A DNA stretch of 20,218 nt, taken from Luminiphilus sp. Its GTDB lineage: Bacteria; Pseudomonadota; Gammaproteobacteria; Pseudomonadales; Halieaceae. Below are positions 1-7,181 of the stretch, one piece after another. Position numbers and translations under genes: made by a program. Within the stretch, counting starts at the first letter, position 1. Each line of letters opens with the position of its first letter. The notes beneath the pieces are model-generated. The model ran no database searches, was not told where the DNA came from, and saw only the letters and a program-made list of their open reading frames with translations. The stretch covers positions 1-20,218 of the forward strand of contig JAKMEU010000101.1 of assembly GCA_022425845.1 (NCBI GenBank), written 5' to 3'.

Positions 1-431
1 ATATATTGCGGGGTGCGCGGTGCCGCTGTATTGGCTCGCGCGAAAAAAGCTTTTGCCGCCTCATATTCGCCCATTTGGTTGAGAACGGTTCCGATCGTAT
101 CCAAAATGGCGGGATCAGTGGGCTTCAGGCGGCGGGTTTCAAGCAATGCCTGTTCTGCGGGCACGACCCGCCCTTCGCTGGCGTTCAATCGGGCCAGTTG
201 GGCCCAGGCGGCTGCATTATCAGGGTCCAGCTTAACCACCGTTCGGAAGGCGCGATGCGCGTTGGGGCGATCCTCGGTTTCCAGAGCCACAAGACCCACC
301 AGAAAATGGGCCTGGGGCAATTCGGGTGCCTGGTCGAGCGCTTCACGGCACAGCTCTGCAGCGGTTTGCGGATCACCCCTGTTCAGGGCGTCAAATCCCC
401 GCTTGAGTAGCGCCTGCAGGGCGTCAGCCAA
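1..431 (-). CDS. TPR-repeat protein, N-terminal part (cut by left edge)
   Basis: Reading the minus strand from TTG at 431 gives 143 open codons with no stop before the window edge. The translation is helical with tetratricopeptide-style signatures spaced about 34 residues: GFDALNRGDPQTAAELCREA, then a helix pair ending VKLDPDNAAAWAQLARL, then LKPTDPAILDTIGTVLNQMG followed by EYEAAKAFFARA. TPRs mediate protein contacts. Many marine-proteobacterial proteins starting this way end in a sulfotransferase domain, like the complete gene at 9255-11264, but that part would lie outside the window. The frame has a stop at 459-461, so the gene must start below it. TTG at 431 is the first usual start codon and overlaps the stop of the LuxR gene by 8 nt, which suggests translational coupling. 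There is no clear Shine-Dalgarno sequence. The TPR assignment is firm; the full-length function is unknown. Confidence 0.8.
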   Translation of the reverse strand, partial: MADALQALLKRGFDALNRGDPQTAAELCREALDQAPELPQAHFLVGLVALETEDRPNAHRAFRTVVKLDPDNAAAWAQLARLNASEGRVVPAEQALLETRRLKPTDPAILDTIGTVLNQMGEYEAAKAFFARANTAAPRTPQY

Positions 432-1269
432 GGTCGGAAAGGCCCGCTTGGTAGGCGATCAGTGGGTCGCTGTTGCTGTCCAGTGGAATGCTGACCATGC
501 AATCCATAAACAACCTGAACAGTTCCGCCTGGGAGGAGATATCAAGCTTTGCGTAGGAGTTTTTGCGGTGCAGTTTGACCGTCTCTGTCGATAGCTCAAG
601 TTTTTCGGCGATGCGACGGGTACTGTTGCCCAACAACACCAGCTCCACAACCTGCCGTTCGCGGTTGGTGAGCAAAGAGCTACCAAAAGTCGAAAGCGCA
701 CGGTGTAGTTGCCTGCGCATAGTCGGCTCCGTGACCTCTTCTGAGGCGGCCCAGTGGGCCTGCGCCAGCGCCTCAATTGCCGGCATAGCGTCGGAGACCG
801 CGCTTAGCCGGCGTCGGGTAAAACGATAGTTGGGCGTCATAGTTGTCAGGGTGAAATGAAGAAAACCCTCTGGCAGCGACAGCAGCACGCCGCACTCATC
901 CGTGAAGCCACTCTTGGTGTACCAAGTATGGAAGTACTCGCTATTCCTGAAGTTGTCGGGTGCCAGCTCACTGAGTGCAAAGACGCCGCGCATGCCATTG
1001 AGCGTGGCGGCGCGATAAAAGGGGTCGAGTAAAAAGGATCCCTGTAGGTAGCCGGCCAGCGTACTGTCCCTGCCATCAATGCGCATGGTGTTGTAGGCGA
1101 CATGGGGCATGCGATCGGGCAGAAACCAGAGTAGCGTGCCATCCTCTGCGCCGGTCAATTCCATCAGGGTGTGGGTGAGGGTTGCGGCAAACTCGGGCTG
1201 ATGGAGGGCGTTAACGACCCGGGCCGCCGCTGTGGCAAATTGGGCGAGCACGGTCATGCGGGCATCCAC
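424..1269 (-). CDS. LuxR-family transcriptional regulator
   Basis: 281 residues. The C-terminal part (about 199-256) is a LuxR/NarL helix-turn-helix: LTNRERQVVELVLLGNSTRR, then IAEKLELSTETVKLHRKNSY as the recognition-helix region. The N-terminal 180 residues contain no receiver-domain signature; they look like a small-molecule sensor (PAS/GAF-like), with YLQGSFLLDPFYR at 74-86 and YTKSGFTDECGVLLSLPEG at 117-135. The order of a Tyr, then Asp-Pro, then a Gly-rich strand distantly recalls acyl-homoserine-lactone receptors, but the usual tryptophans are not recognisable, so the ligand is unknown. The start is GTG at 1269, or ATG at 1257 four codons later; neither has a strong ribosome-binding site. 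The stop overlaps the TTG start of the downstream TPR gene, which is the likeliest co-transcribed partner. It lies 119 nt downstream of the aldehyde dehydrogenase stop and could be read from the same transcript. Confidence 0.88.
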   Translation of the reverse strand: MDARMTVLAQFATAAARVVNALHQPEFAATLTHTLMELTGAEDGTLLWFLPDRMPHVAYNTMRIDGRDSTLAGYLQGSFLLDPFYRAATLNGMRGVFALSELAPDNFRNSEYFHTWYTKSGFTDECGVLLSLPEGFLHFTLTTMTPNYRFTRRRLSAVSDAMPAIEALAQAHWAASEEVTEPTMRRQLHRALSTFGSSLLTNRERQVVELVLLGNSTRRIAEKLELSTETVKLHRKNSYAKLDISSQAELFRLFMDCMVSIPLDSNSDPLIAYQAGLSDLG

Positions 1270-1372
1270 CGTATCAATGTCCGGTCGGGACGTGTGGACT
1301 CAATGGGCAGAACCCCATTTCTCTTTCTCAACAGCGTCAGACTTTGGGTCCCCTCCGTTGCATTCGGTTCGA

Positions 1373-1393
1373 CCTGAGCCTTCCGGGCTCAGG
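1373..1393 (-). terminator. Hairpin over the aldehyde dehydrogenase stop codon
   Basis: Perfect 8-bp inverted repeat CCTGAGCC / GGCTCAGG with a 5-nt loop. It covers the TGA stop of the aldehyde dehydrogenase gene (1389-1391). No T-run follows on the minus strand, so it is a weak or Rho-assisted terminator, or a mRNA 3'-end stabiliser, rather than a textbook intrinsic terminator. Confidence 0.45.
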
Positions 1394-2810
1394 CCAGTTT
1401 GTCAACGACCTTGCCAAACAACTCCTCATCCGAGGGGACGATCTTGTGTTCGGCCAGGGGTTTGGACACCCAGGTCTCATTGATGAGGTCACGCCAGGAA
1501 ATATTGTGGTTGGTGCCGTTGCCACCCCAAGAACCGCAACCCAGGGAGAAGGTTTGGCGCATGCCATTCCAAACGTTGCCGCTGTTCGAGGGCGCCTGGG
1601 GCTGGTTGACCATCACACGGGATGTTCGTGTGCTGGCCGCCAATTTCATAATGTTCTCGTCATTGTTTGAGTAGATGCCACAGGAGTGGCCCTGTCCTTG
1701 ATAGGCCTGAATATTGCGGGTGAGCTCAATCGCATGATCAATATCACGGGCCCGATACAAGGCCATGATGACGGACAGCTTTTCACCGGAGAACGGGTGC
1801 TCGGGGCCGAATCCGTCTTCGTGAACGATCAGGAATTGCGTCCCTTCAGGGGGTGAAATACCCGACATGGCGGCGATCCGGTCTACCGGCTGGGCGACCA
1901 TGGCTGCATTGATATGTCCCGCGCCGTCCCAAAGGGTCGCCTGTAGTTTGGCCTTCTCTTCGGCGGAGCAGACATAGCCACCCTGTGCCTTGAGACAGGC
2001 GAGCATAGGGTCATAGATGCTATCCAGGAGCACTACGGCATTGTCGGCGGAGCATGACGCCGCCAGGTCCAGAGTTTTGGAGATGCGGATTTTCTCAGCG
2101 GCGTCATCGAGATCTGCAGATTCATCGACTGTGATCACCGCGTTGCCCACCCCGACACCCAGTGCGGGCGTGCCGCTGGAGTAAGCCGCTGTCACCATAG
2201 CGCCGCCACCGGTGGCAAGGACCCGATCGCACTGCCGCATCAATTCATTCGTCGTTTCCAGGGAGGGTGTCTCGATCCCAATAACCAGGTCTTCCGGGGC
2301 GCCCATACGCTTTAGGGCGGCCCGCATCAGATCGCATATTTTTTTGTTCGTAAGCTTGGCTCTGGGATGGGGTGCGATGATGATGGAGTTGCGACCCTTG
2401 ACCGCGTGAATACCCTTGATGACCGGTGTGGCCTCCGGGTTTGTTGACGGCGCAAGTGCCCCGATCACCCCTAGGGGCTTGGCGATAATTTTGATGTTGC
2501 GCTCGGGATACTCCTCGATAACACCCACCGATTTGTCATTGATGATGTCAGCCAGCGTGGCTCGGGTCTTGCGCTGAATCTTCAGGAATTTGCCGTCGTA
2601 ATTACCCAGCTGGGTTTCATCAACAGTGAACTGTGCGACTTCTTCTGCCACACCGGGCTGGGCAACGGCCCAGACCATGGCGCGAATCAGGTCATCGACC
2701 TGCTCCTGCGAGTAATCCTCTATAGCCTGCTGCGCCGCTCTTGACCGCGCGACAAGGTCTGCGATGAAGGCTTTTGGGTCCGTGACGGGATCAATGGCTG
2801 CTGAGTTCAT
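1389..2810 (-). CDS. CoA-acylating aldehyde dehydrogenase (sulfoacetaldehyde/acetaldehyde dehydrogenase type)
   Basis: 473 residues from ATG 2810. The reading frame stays open to 2903, but the added 31 residues look non-conserved, so the inner ATG is preferred. The fold is that of the acylating aldehyde dehydrogenases (N-terminal half of AdhE, EutE, SauS): the cofactor-binding stretch AKPLGVIGALAPSTNPEATP, a Gly-rich segment TGGGAMVTAAYSSGTPALGV, catalytic Cys at about residue 253 in AASCSADNAVV, and the C-terminal signature FSLGCGSWGGNGTNHNISW. Such enzymes oxidise an aldehyde with NAD(P)+ and CoA to an acyl-CoA. The Ser-Cys-Ser context and C-terminus resemble SauS, the sulfoacetaldehyde enzyme, but I cannot assign the substrate. 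It is not MmsA: the MmsA active-site pattern GQRCMAL is absent. The gene is divergent from the valine operon across a 269-bp gap, at the place where mmsA is found in some relatives, so a semialdehyde substrate is worth considering. Confidence 0.85.
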   Translation of the reverse strand: MNSAAIDPVTDPKAFIADLVARSRAAQQAIEDYSQEQVDDLIRAMVWAVAQPGVAEEVAQFTVDETQLGNYDGKFLKIQRKTRATLADIINDKSVGVIEEYPERNIKIIAKPLGVIGALAPSTNPEATPVIKGIHAVKGRNSIIIAPHPRAKLTNKKICDLMRAALKRMGAPEDLVIGIETPSLETTNELMRQCDRVLATGGGAMVTAAYSSGTPALGVGVGNAVITVDESADLDDAAEKIRISKTLDLAASCSADNAVVLLDSIYDPMLACLKAQGGYVCSAEEKAKLQATLWDGAGHINAAMVAQPVDRIAAMSGISPPEGTQFLIVHEDGFGPEHPFSGEKLSVIMALYRARDIDHAIELTRNIQAYQGQGHSCGIYSNNDENIMKLAASTRTSRVMVNQPQAPSNSGNVWNGMRQTFSLGCGSWGGNGTNHNISWRDLINETWVSKPLAEHKIVPSDEELFGKVVDKLA

Positions 2811-3079
2811 GCTGGGTATCCGACGTTTAGCGAAGAATGGGGCGGCGCCTATGATAAGCGGTGGTTTTCCGCCGCGCCAGCGTGACCCGTGTGGGTTCCT
2901 CACAGTTTGCAGGGGGCTGTGGCGCTTAAACGCAGCGCCCGCAACCCTGCATTGTCATTCCGGGTTTAGGACCCAAACGACCAGTGTTCAAGTGAATTTT
3001 GTTACAGTGGCACCGGCCGAGGTTGCCGGCTTGGCGCAGCCCGAGCGTATTTTACGAACAGATTTTGGGACCAACGACT
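2811..3079. promoter_or_regulatory. Divergent intergenic region, aldehyde dehydrogenase / valine operon
   Basis: 269 bp between two divergent starts must hold promoters for both transcripts. A hairpin lies at 2858-2875: arms GCGGTGG and CCGCCGC (7 pairs, one G-T wobble) with loop TTTT. On the minus strand it would fall in the aldehyde dehydrogenase leader. A possible -35 element TTGTCA is at 2953-2958, but its -10 partner is poor. No known operator (LiuR, FadR or PsrA type) can be identified by eye. Confidence 0.4.
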
Positions 3080-4240
3080 TTGAACTACGAACTGGACGAC
3101 GAGCAGCGAGCCTATGCCGATAGCGCCCGGGAGTTTGCCCGGGGAGAACTCGCCCCCCACGCGGCCACCTGGGATGCGGAGGCCACGTTCCCCAAAGAGG
3201 CCCTGAAAGCCGCCGGTGAAATGGGCTTTATGGGTATGTACACGCCAGAGGCCGCCGGTGGTCTGGGGATGACCCGTCTCGACGCGAGCCTTATCGTGGA
3301 AGAACTGTCGAGGGGCTGCACGACCACGGCAGCTTTCCTGACGATCCACAACATGGCCACCAACATGATCGGCAAGTATTGTCAGCAGTCGGTCATTGAC
3401 CGCTGGTGCCCGGCGCTTGTAGCGGGAGATCAGTTGGCGTCGTACTGCCTCACCGAGCCCGGCGCGGGTTCGGATGCGGCCTCCTTACGCACGCGGGCCC
3501 AGCGGGAGGGTGACATCTACCGGGTCAATGGCAGCAAGGTATTTATCTCCGGAGCGGGTGACACCGACGTGCTGGTTGTGATGACGCGCACGGGGGATGA
3601 CGGTCCAAAGGGCATCACAGCCCTGCTGATCCCGGCAGACGCACCCGGCGTCACCTACGGTAAAAAAGAGCACAAGATGGGCTGGAACGCCCAGCCCACC
3701 CGCATGATTACCTTCGATAATGTGGAGGTTCCCGTGGCCAATCGGCTCGGTGAAGAGGGCCAGGGCTTTGCGATTGCCATGGAGGGGCTTGACGGCGGGC
3801 GGATCAACATTGCCACCTGTTCGGTGGGTACGGCGCAACAGGCGCTTGAAGATGCCAAGGCTTACGTGGGTGATCGCAAGCAGTTTGGCCAGGCCATTGC
3901 AGATTTTCAGAACACGCAGTTTAAGCTGGCGGACATGCTGACCGAATTGGTGGCGGCACGGCAGATGATTCGGCTGGCGGCCAGCAAGCTGGATGCGGGG
4001 GACCCCCAGGCATCTACCTACTGCGCCATGGCAAAGCGCTTCGCCACAGACGTGGGTTTTAGGGTGTGTAACGAGGCCCTGCAACTGTTTGGAGGCTACG
4101 GCTACATCCGCGAGTACCCCATGGAGCGTTACGTGCGCGATACCCGCGTACATCAAATTCTTGAAGGGACCAACGAAGTGATGCGCGTCATCGTTGGCCG
4201 TAAACTGATGATGGACGGCGCACTGGAGGTTATAAAGTGA
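3080..4240 (+). CDS. Acyl-CoA dehydrogenase, probably isobutyryl-CoA dehydrogenase
   Basis: 386 residues from TTG 3080, the normal family length. The frame is open from another TTG at 2999, but those 27 extra residues are unlike the family, whereas the sequence after 3080 begins with the usual NYELDDEQRAYADSAREFAR. Both acyl-CoA dehydrogenase signatures are present: CLTEPGAGSDAAS, and the C-terminal block from QLFGGYGYIREYPMERYVRD to ILEGTNEVMR. The Glu in LEGTNE (about residue 362) matches the catalytic base of short- and medium-chain enzymes. The enzyme is an FAD-dependent soluble homotetramer that forms the 2,3-double bond and passes electrons to ETF. The choice of isobutyryl-CoA rests on the neighbours: the next three genes carry out the following steps from methacrylyl-CoA. 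The stop overlaps the next start (GTGA). No strong Shine-Dalgarno sequence precedes the TTG. Confidence 0.85.
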   Translation: MNYELDDEQRAYADSAREFARGELAPHAATWDAEATFPKEALKAAGEMGFMGMYTPEAAGGLGMTRLDASLIVEELSRGCTTTAAFLTIHNMATNMIGKYCQQSVIDRWCPALVAGDQLASYCLTEPGAGSDAASLRTRAQREGDIYRVNGSKVFISGAGDTDVLVVMTRTGDDGPKGITALLIPADAPGVTYGKKEHKMGWNAQPTRMITFDNVEVPVANRLGEEGQGFAIAMEGLDGGRINIATCSVGTAQQALEDAKAYVGDRKQFGQAIADFQNTQFKLADMLTELVAARQMIRLAASKLDAGDPQASTYCAMAKRFATDVGFRVCNEALQLFGGYGYIREYPMERYVRDTRVHQILEGTNEVMRVIVGRKLMMDGALEVIK

Positions 4241-5025
4241 TTGCAAGCCCCTCAGAAAAAATCAAAGTGAGTGTTGATGGCCATGTGGCCACACTGACCA
4301 TCGACAACCCCGCAGCCAATACCTGGGACACAGAGAGTCTGCCGGCACTCCAGGCTATTGTCGAAGCACTCAATGCCAGCTCCGATATCTATGCCCTTGT
4401 GCTCACGGGTGCAGGGAAAAAATTCTTTTCCGCCGGCGCCGACCTGAAGCTGTTCGCCGATGGCAATCCTGAGACAGCCCGGGTGATGGGGGATGCCTTC
4501 GGTGCCGCCTTTGAAACCCTCGCCGATTTCCGCGGCGTATCGGTGGCAGCGATCAATGGTTTTGCCATGGGCGGTGGCCTGGAAGTCGCCATGGCCTGCG
4601 ATATTCGCATTGCCGAGGCGCAGGCAAAGCTGGCTCTCCCCGAGGCCACAGTTGGCCTGCTGCCCTGTGCCGGTGGTACCCAGCGCCTGACTCAACTGGT
4701 GGGCGAGGGTTGGGCCAAACGAATGATCCTCTGCGGTGAGCGTATCGGCGCCGACAAGGCCCGGGAAATCGGCCTGGTTGAGGAGGTGGTTGCTACCGGG
4801 GAAGCACTGCCCGCGGCCCGGCAACTGGCAGCGAGTGCTGGCGCCCAGAGCCCAACGTCGGTGGCTGCCTGCAAGCGGCTGATCCATGGCGCGCGCAATA
4901 TCACTATTGCGGGAGGGTTGGCAGCAGAGCGAACTGAATTCGTGGACTTGTTCAGTACCGAAGACCAGCGCGAGGGCGTCAATGCGTTTCTCGAGAAGCG
5001 CCAACCCGAATGGAAGAATCGATAG
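4237..5025 (+). CDS. Enoyl-CoA hydratase (methacrylyl-CoA hydration)
   Basis: 262-residue crotonase. The start is GTG overlapping the TGA of the dehydrogenase by 4 nt, so the two are translationally coupled. The oxyanion-hole and active-site regions are complete: KKFFSAGADLKLF, then AINGFAMGGGLEVAMACD, then LALPEATVGLLPCAGGTQRL. Glu116 (GGGLEVA) and Glu136 (LPEATVG), 20 residues apart, match the two catalytic glutamates of true hydratases (Glu144/Glu164 in the rat enzyme). This supports hydratase rather than isomerase or hydrolase activity. In this operon the expected reaction is methacrylyl-CoA to 3-hydroxyisobutyryl-CoA. Broader use in short-chain beta-oxidation is possible. Confidence 0.87.
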   Translation: MIASPSEKIKVSVDGHVATLTIDNPAANTWDTESLPALQAIVEALNASSDIYALVLTGAGKKFFSAGADLKLFADGNPETARVMGDAFGAAFETLADFRGVSVAAINGFAMGGGLEVAMACDIRIAEAQAKLALPEATVGLLPCAGGTQRLTQLVGEGWAKRMILCGERIGADKAREIGLVEEVVATGEALPAARQLAASAGAQSPTSVAACKRLIHGARNITIAGGLAAERTEFVDLFSTEDQREGVNAFLEKRQPEWKNR

Positions 5026-5036
5026 GAATTGCCGAT

Positions 5037-6134
5037 ATGAGCGGTTCGGTTGATGTTGCGGTCCTGGGGGCCGGTCCCCAACAGGTAGGGCACTTAACAC
5101 TGAATGCCCCCAAGACGCTTAATTCGCTTACCCGGGAAATGGTCGAGGTACTGACCGATCGGCTGACGGCCTGGCGCGACGATAATGCGATTGCCGCCGT
5201 GGTCATCGACGGAACGGGTGAGAAAGCGTTTTGTGCCGGTGGGGATGTTCAGGCCCTGAGGGATTCCTCGGTGGGTACGCCCGGGGGTCCCTGCGACTAT
5301 GCAGAGAACTTTTTCGCCCGGGAATACCGGATGAATTACATTCTGCACACCTACCCCAAGCCCGTTATCTGCTGGGGGCACGGTGTGGTCATGGGCGGCG
5401 GTCTCGGGATTCTTGCTGGCTGCAGCCACCGCATTGTCAGCGAGCGCACGCGCATCGGCATGCCCGAGGTCACCATTGCCCTGTTCCCCGACGTCGGGGG
5501 CAGCTGGTTCCTGAACCGGATGCCCGGTCAACTGGGCCGCTTTCTGGCGCTGACAGCGGCAAACATCAATGCAACCGATGCGCTGTTTGCCGGCCTTGGA
5601 ACCCATTATCTTGCCCACAGCCAACACGAGTCTTTCATGGCAGGGTTGGCCGATGCAGATTGGTCATGTGACAGCGCCGCTGATGTGGTTGCGGGGGTGC
5701 TGGCCGGGCTGTCTCCAGCCATTGACGCGCCACCACCCCAGGTCGAACCGCTGATGGCGACCATTAACACCTGGGCGGCGGGTGATGACCTCGCCGCTAT
5801 CGTTGATCGCGTGACAGCCTGGCAGGGAGACGACGCCTGGCTCAGCCGTGCCCGAGATGGCCTGGTGCAGGGTTCGAAGCTGGCCGCCAGCTGGATTTTT
5901 CGTCAACTCAACACGACACGGAATGCAACGCTGGAGGAGGTGTTTGCTTCAGAGTTGCGTCTCGCCACCCATATCATGCGCCATCCTGAGTTTGGTGAGG
6001 GTGTGCGTGCCTTGTTGGTTGACAAGGACCGCAACCCGAATTGGGCCTATGCATCAATTGCTGCGGTGCCATCCGACGTGCTGGATGGTTTTTTTGTGCC
6101 CCCCGAGAACGCGCCTGATCTCGATTTGCCCTGA
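5037..6134 (+). CDS. 3-hydroxyisobutyryl-CoA hydrolase
   Basis: 365 residues from ATG 5037, which has AGGA nine bases upstream. An earlier in-frame ATG at 5010 would overlap the hydratase gene by 16 nt and has no such site. It is a crotonase-fold protein of the longer hydrolase subgroup (HIBCH, about 350-385 residues): GEKAFCAGGDVQALRD, then ICWGHGVVMGGGLGILAGCS, then RIGMPEVTIALFPDVGGSW. Glu144 (MPEV) and Asp152 (FPDV), 8 residues apart, match the catalytic Glu/Asp pair of human HIBCH (169/177). The position that carries the first hydratase glutamate is Gly-Ile here (GGLGILAG), which separates it from the hydratase next door. It releases CoA from 3-hydroxyisobutyryl-CoA, the third valine-pathway step in this operon, and prevents reactive methacrylyl-CoA from building up. 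Confidence 0.87.
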   Translation: MSGSVDVAVLGAGPQQVGHLTLNAPKTLNSLTREMVEVLTDRLTAWRDDNAIAAVVIDGTGEKAFCAGGDVQALRDSSVGTPGGPCDYAENFFAREYRMNYILHTYPKPVICWGHGVVMGGGLGILAGCSHRIVSERTRIGMPEVTIALFPDVGGSWFLNRMPGQLGRFLALTAANINATDALFAGLGTHYLAHSQHESFMAGLADADWSCDSAADVVAGVLAGLSPAIDAPPPQVEPLMATINTWAAGDDLAAIVDRVTAWQGDDAWLSRARDGLVQGSKLAASWIFRQLNTTRNATLEEVFASELRLATHIMRHPEFGEGVRALLVDKDRNPNWAYASIAAVPSDVLDGFFVPPENAPDLDLP

Positions 6135-6154
6135 GTCGCCCCCGGAGAAAAACA

Positions 6155-7048
6155 ATGACAACAATTGCTTTTATTGGACTCGGCAACATGGGTGGGCCCA
6201 TGGCCAAGAACCTGTTGGCCGCCGGCCATGCGCTGCAAATTTATGATCTTTCCGAAGCGGCACTTGCCGACGTTGAGGGCGTGGGGGGTGTGATCGCTTC
6301 CTCAGCCCAGGCCGCCTGCGAGGGTGCAGAGGTGGTTATCACCATGCTACCCGCGGGCAAACACGTTCGGCAGGTCTACACGGGAGAAGACGGTCTGCTG
6401 ACGATCCTCGCTCCCAGTACGCTGTGTCTTGACGCCAGCACCATCGACAGTGAAACCGCACGGGAAGTTGGCCTGGCCGCCGGTCAGGCAGGTATCGCGT
6501 TTATGGATACGCCGGTATCCGGTGGCGTGGCCGCCGCGCAGGCCGGGACTCTGGCGTTTATGTGTGGAGGCACAGAGGAGGCGTTTCAGCGTGCACGGCC
6601 CGTCCTTGAAGGCATGGGTAACGCGGAGAAAATTTTTCATGCCGGCCCCGCGGGCGCAGGTCAGGTGGCCAAGGCCGCCAACAACATGGTGCTGGCCATT
6701 CACATGATTGGTACCTGCGAGGCCCTGACCATGGGGGCCAACGCCGGGCTTGATCCCGCTGTGCTCTCGGAAATCATGAAAGCGAGCTCAGGTAACAACT
6801 GGTCTCTGCAGGTTTACAACCCTTGGCCCGACGTGATGGCGGCGGCTCCGGCCAGCAACGGTTATAACCCGGGCTTTATGGTCGACTTGATGGTTAAGGA
6901 CCTCGGTCTTGCCGCTGAGGTAGCCCAAAGCACGGGCGTTGATAATCAGTTGGGTCGTCTGGCCCTTGCCCTGTATGAGGCGCATCAGGCTGAAGGTCAT
7001 GGCGCCATGGACTTTTCTTCGATTCTCAATCGAGTCCGCAAGCCCTAG
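6155..7048 (+). CDS. mmsB: 3-hydroxyisobutyrate dehydrogenase
   Basis: 297 residues, typical for the family. The start ATG has GGAG seven bases upstream and lies 20 nt after the hydrolase stop. The beta-hydroxyacid dehydrogenase hallmarks are in order: dinucleotide-binding FIGLGNMGGPMAKNLLAAGH at 6-25, substrate-binding DTPVSGGVAAAQAGTLAFM starting at 118 (Ser122), and the catalytic region GAGQVAKAANNMV with Lys173 and Asn177. Asp31 after the second strand (QIYDLSE) suggests NAD+ preference. It oxidises 3-hydroxyisobutyrate to methylmalonate semialdehyde. It is the last gene of the four-gene plus-strand operon. The next enzyme, mmsA, would normally adjoin it but is absent here. Confidence 0.9.
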   Translation: MTTIAFIGLGNMGGPMAKNLLAAGHALQIYDLSEAALADVEGVGGVIASSAQAACEGAEVVITMLPAGKHVRQVYTGEDGLLTILAPSTLCLDASTIDSETAREVGLAAGQAGIAFMDTPVSGGVAAAQAGTLAFMCGGTEEAFQRARPVLEGMGNAEKIFHAGPAGAGQVAKAANNMVLAIHMIGTCEALTMGANAGLDPAVLSEIMKASSGNNWSLQVYNPWPDVMAAAPASNGYNPGFMVDLMVKDLGLAAEVAQSTGVDNQLGRLALALYEAHQAEGHGAMDFSSILNRVRKP

Positions 7049-7110
7049 CGTTATGGCGATGCTTTGAGGGCCGGTGCCGGGAACGTGCCGGTGCTCCAGA
7101 TTTCAGTGGC

Positions 7111-7127
7111 GCGATGCCTTTCATCGC
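7111..7127. terminator. Small hairpin between convergent mmsB and acyltransferase genes
   Basis: Six-bp perfect stem GCGATG / CATCGC with a CCTTT loop, in the 133-bp gap between the stop of the valine operon and the stop of the convergent acyltransferase gene. There is no T-run on either strand. The location suits a two-sided transcript end, but the structure is weak. The rest of the gap contains a direct repeat of GCCGGTGC (7072-7079 and 7087-7094) and nothing coding. Confidence 0.25.
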
Positions 7128-7181
7128 AGGGTCTCCCGCAGAGAGCAGCAGTCTGTACGTTTTTCCGGAAACCCGCAGTAA

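Noticed and set aside
1389..2810. Calling the aldehyde dehydrogenase MmsA because of the valine operon beside it
   Set aside because: The MmsA active-site pattern is missing; the Ser-Cys-Ser context and the GCGSWGGN C-terminal signature belong to the acylating SauS/AdhE-N group.
2858..2875. Riboswitch in the aldehyde dehydrogenase leader
   Set aside because: There is a single 7-bp hairpin with no multi-stem architecture or conserved riboswitch core; it is recorded only as a hairpin.
3485..4246. 253-codon open frame on the minus strand in the acyl-CoA dehydrogenase gene
   Set aside because: It is antisense to a gene with both family signatures; composition is that of a mirrored frame (rich in His, Gln and Gly).
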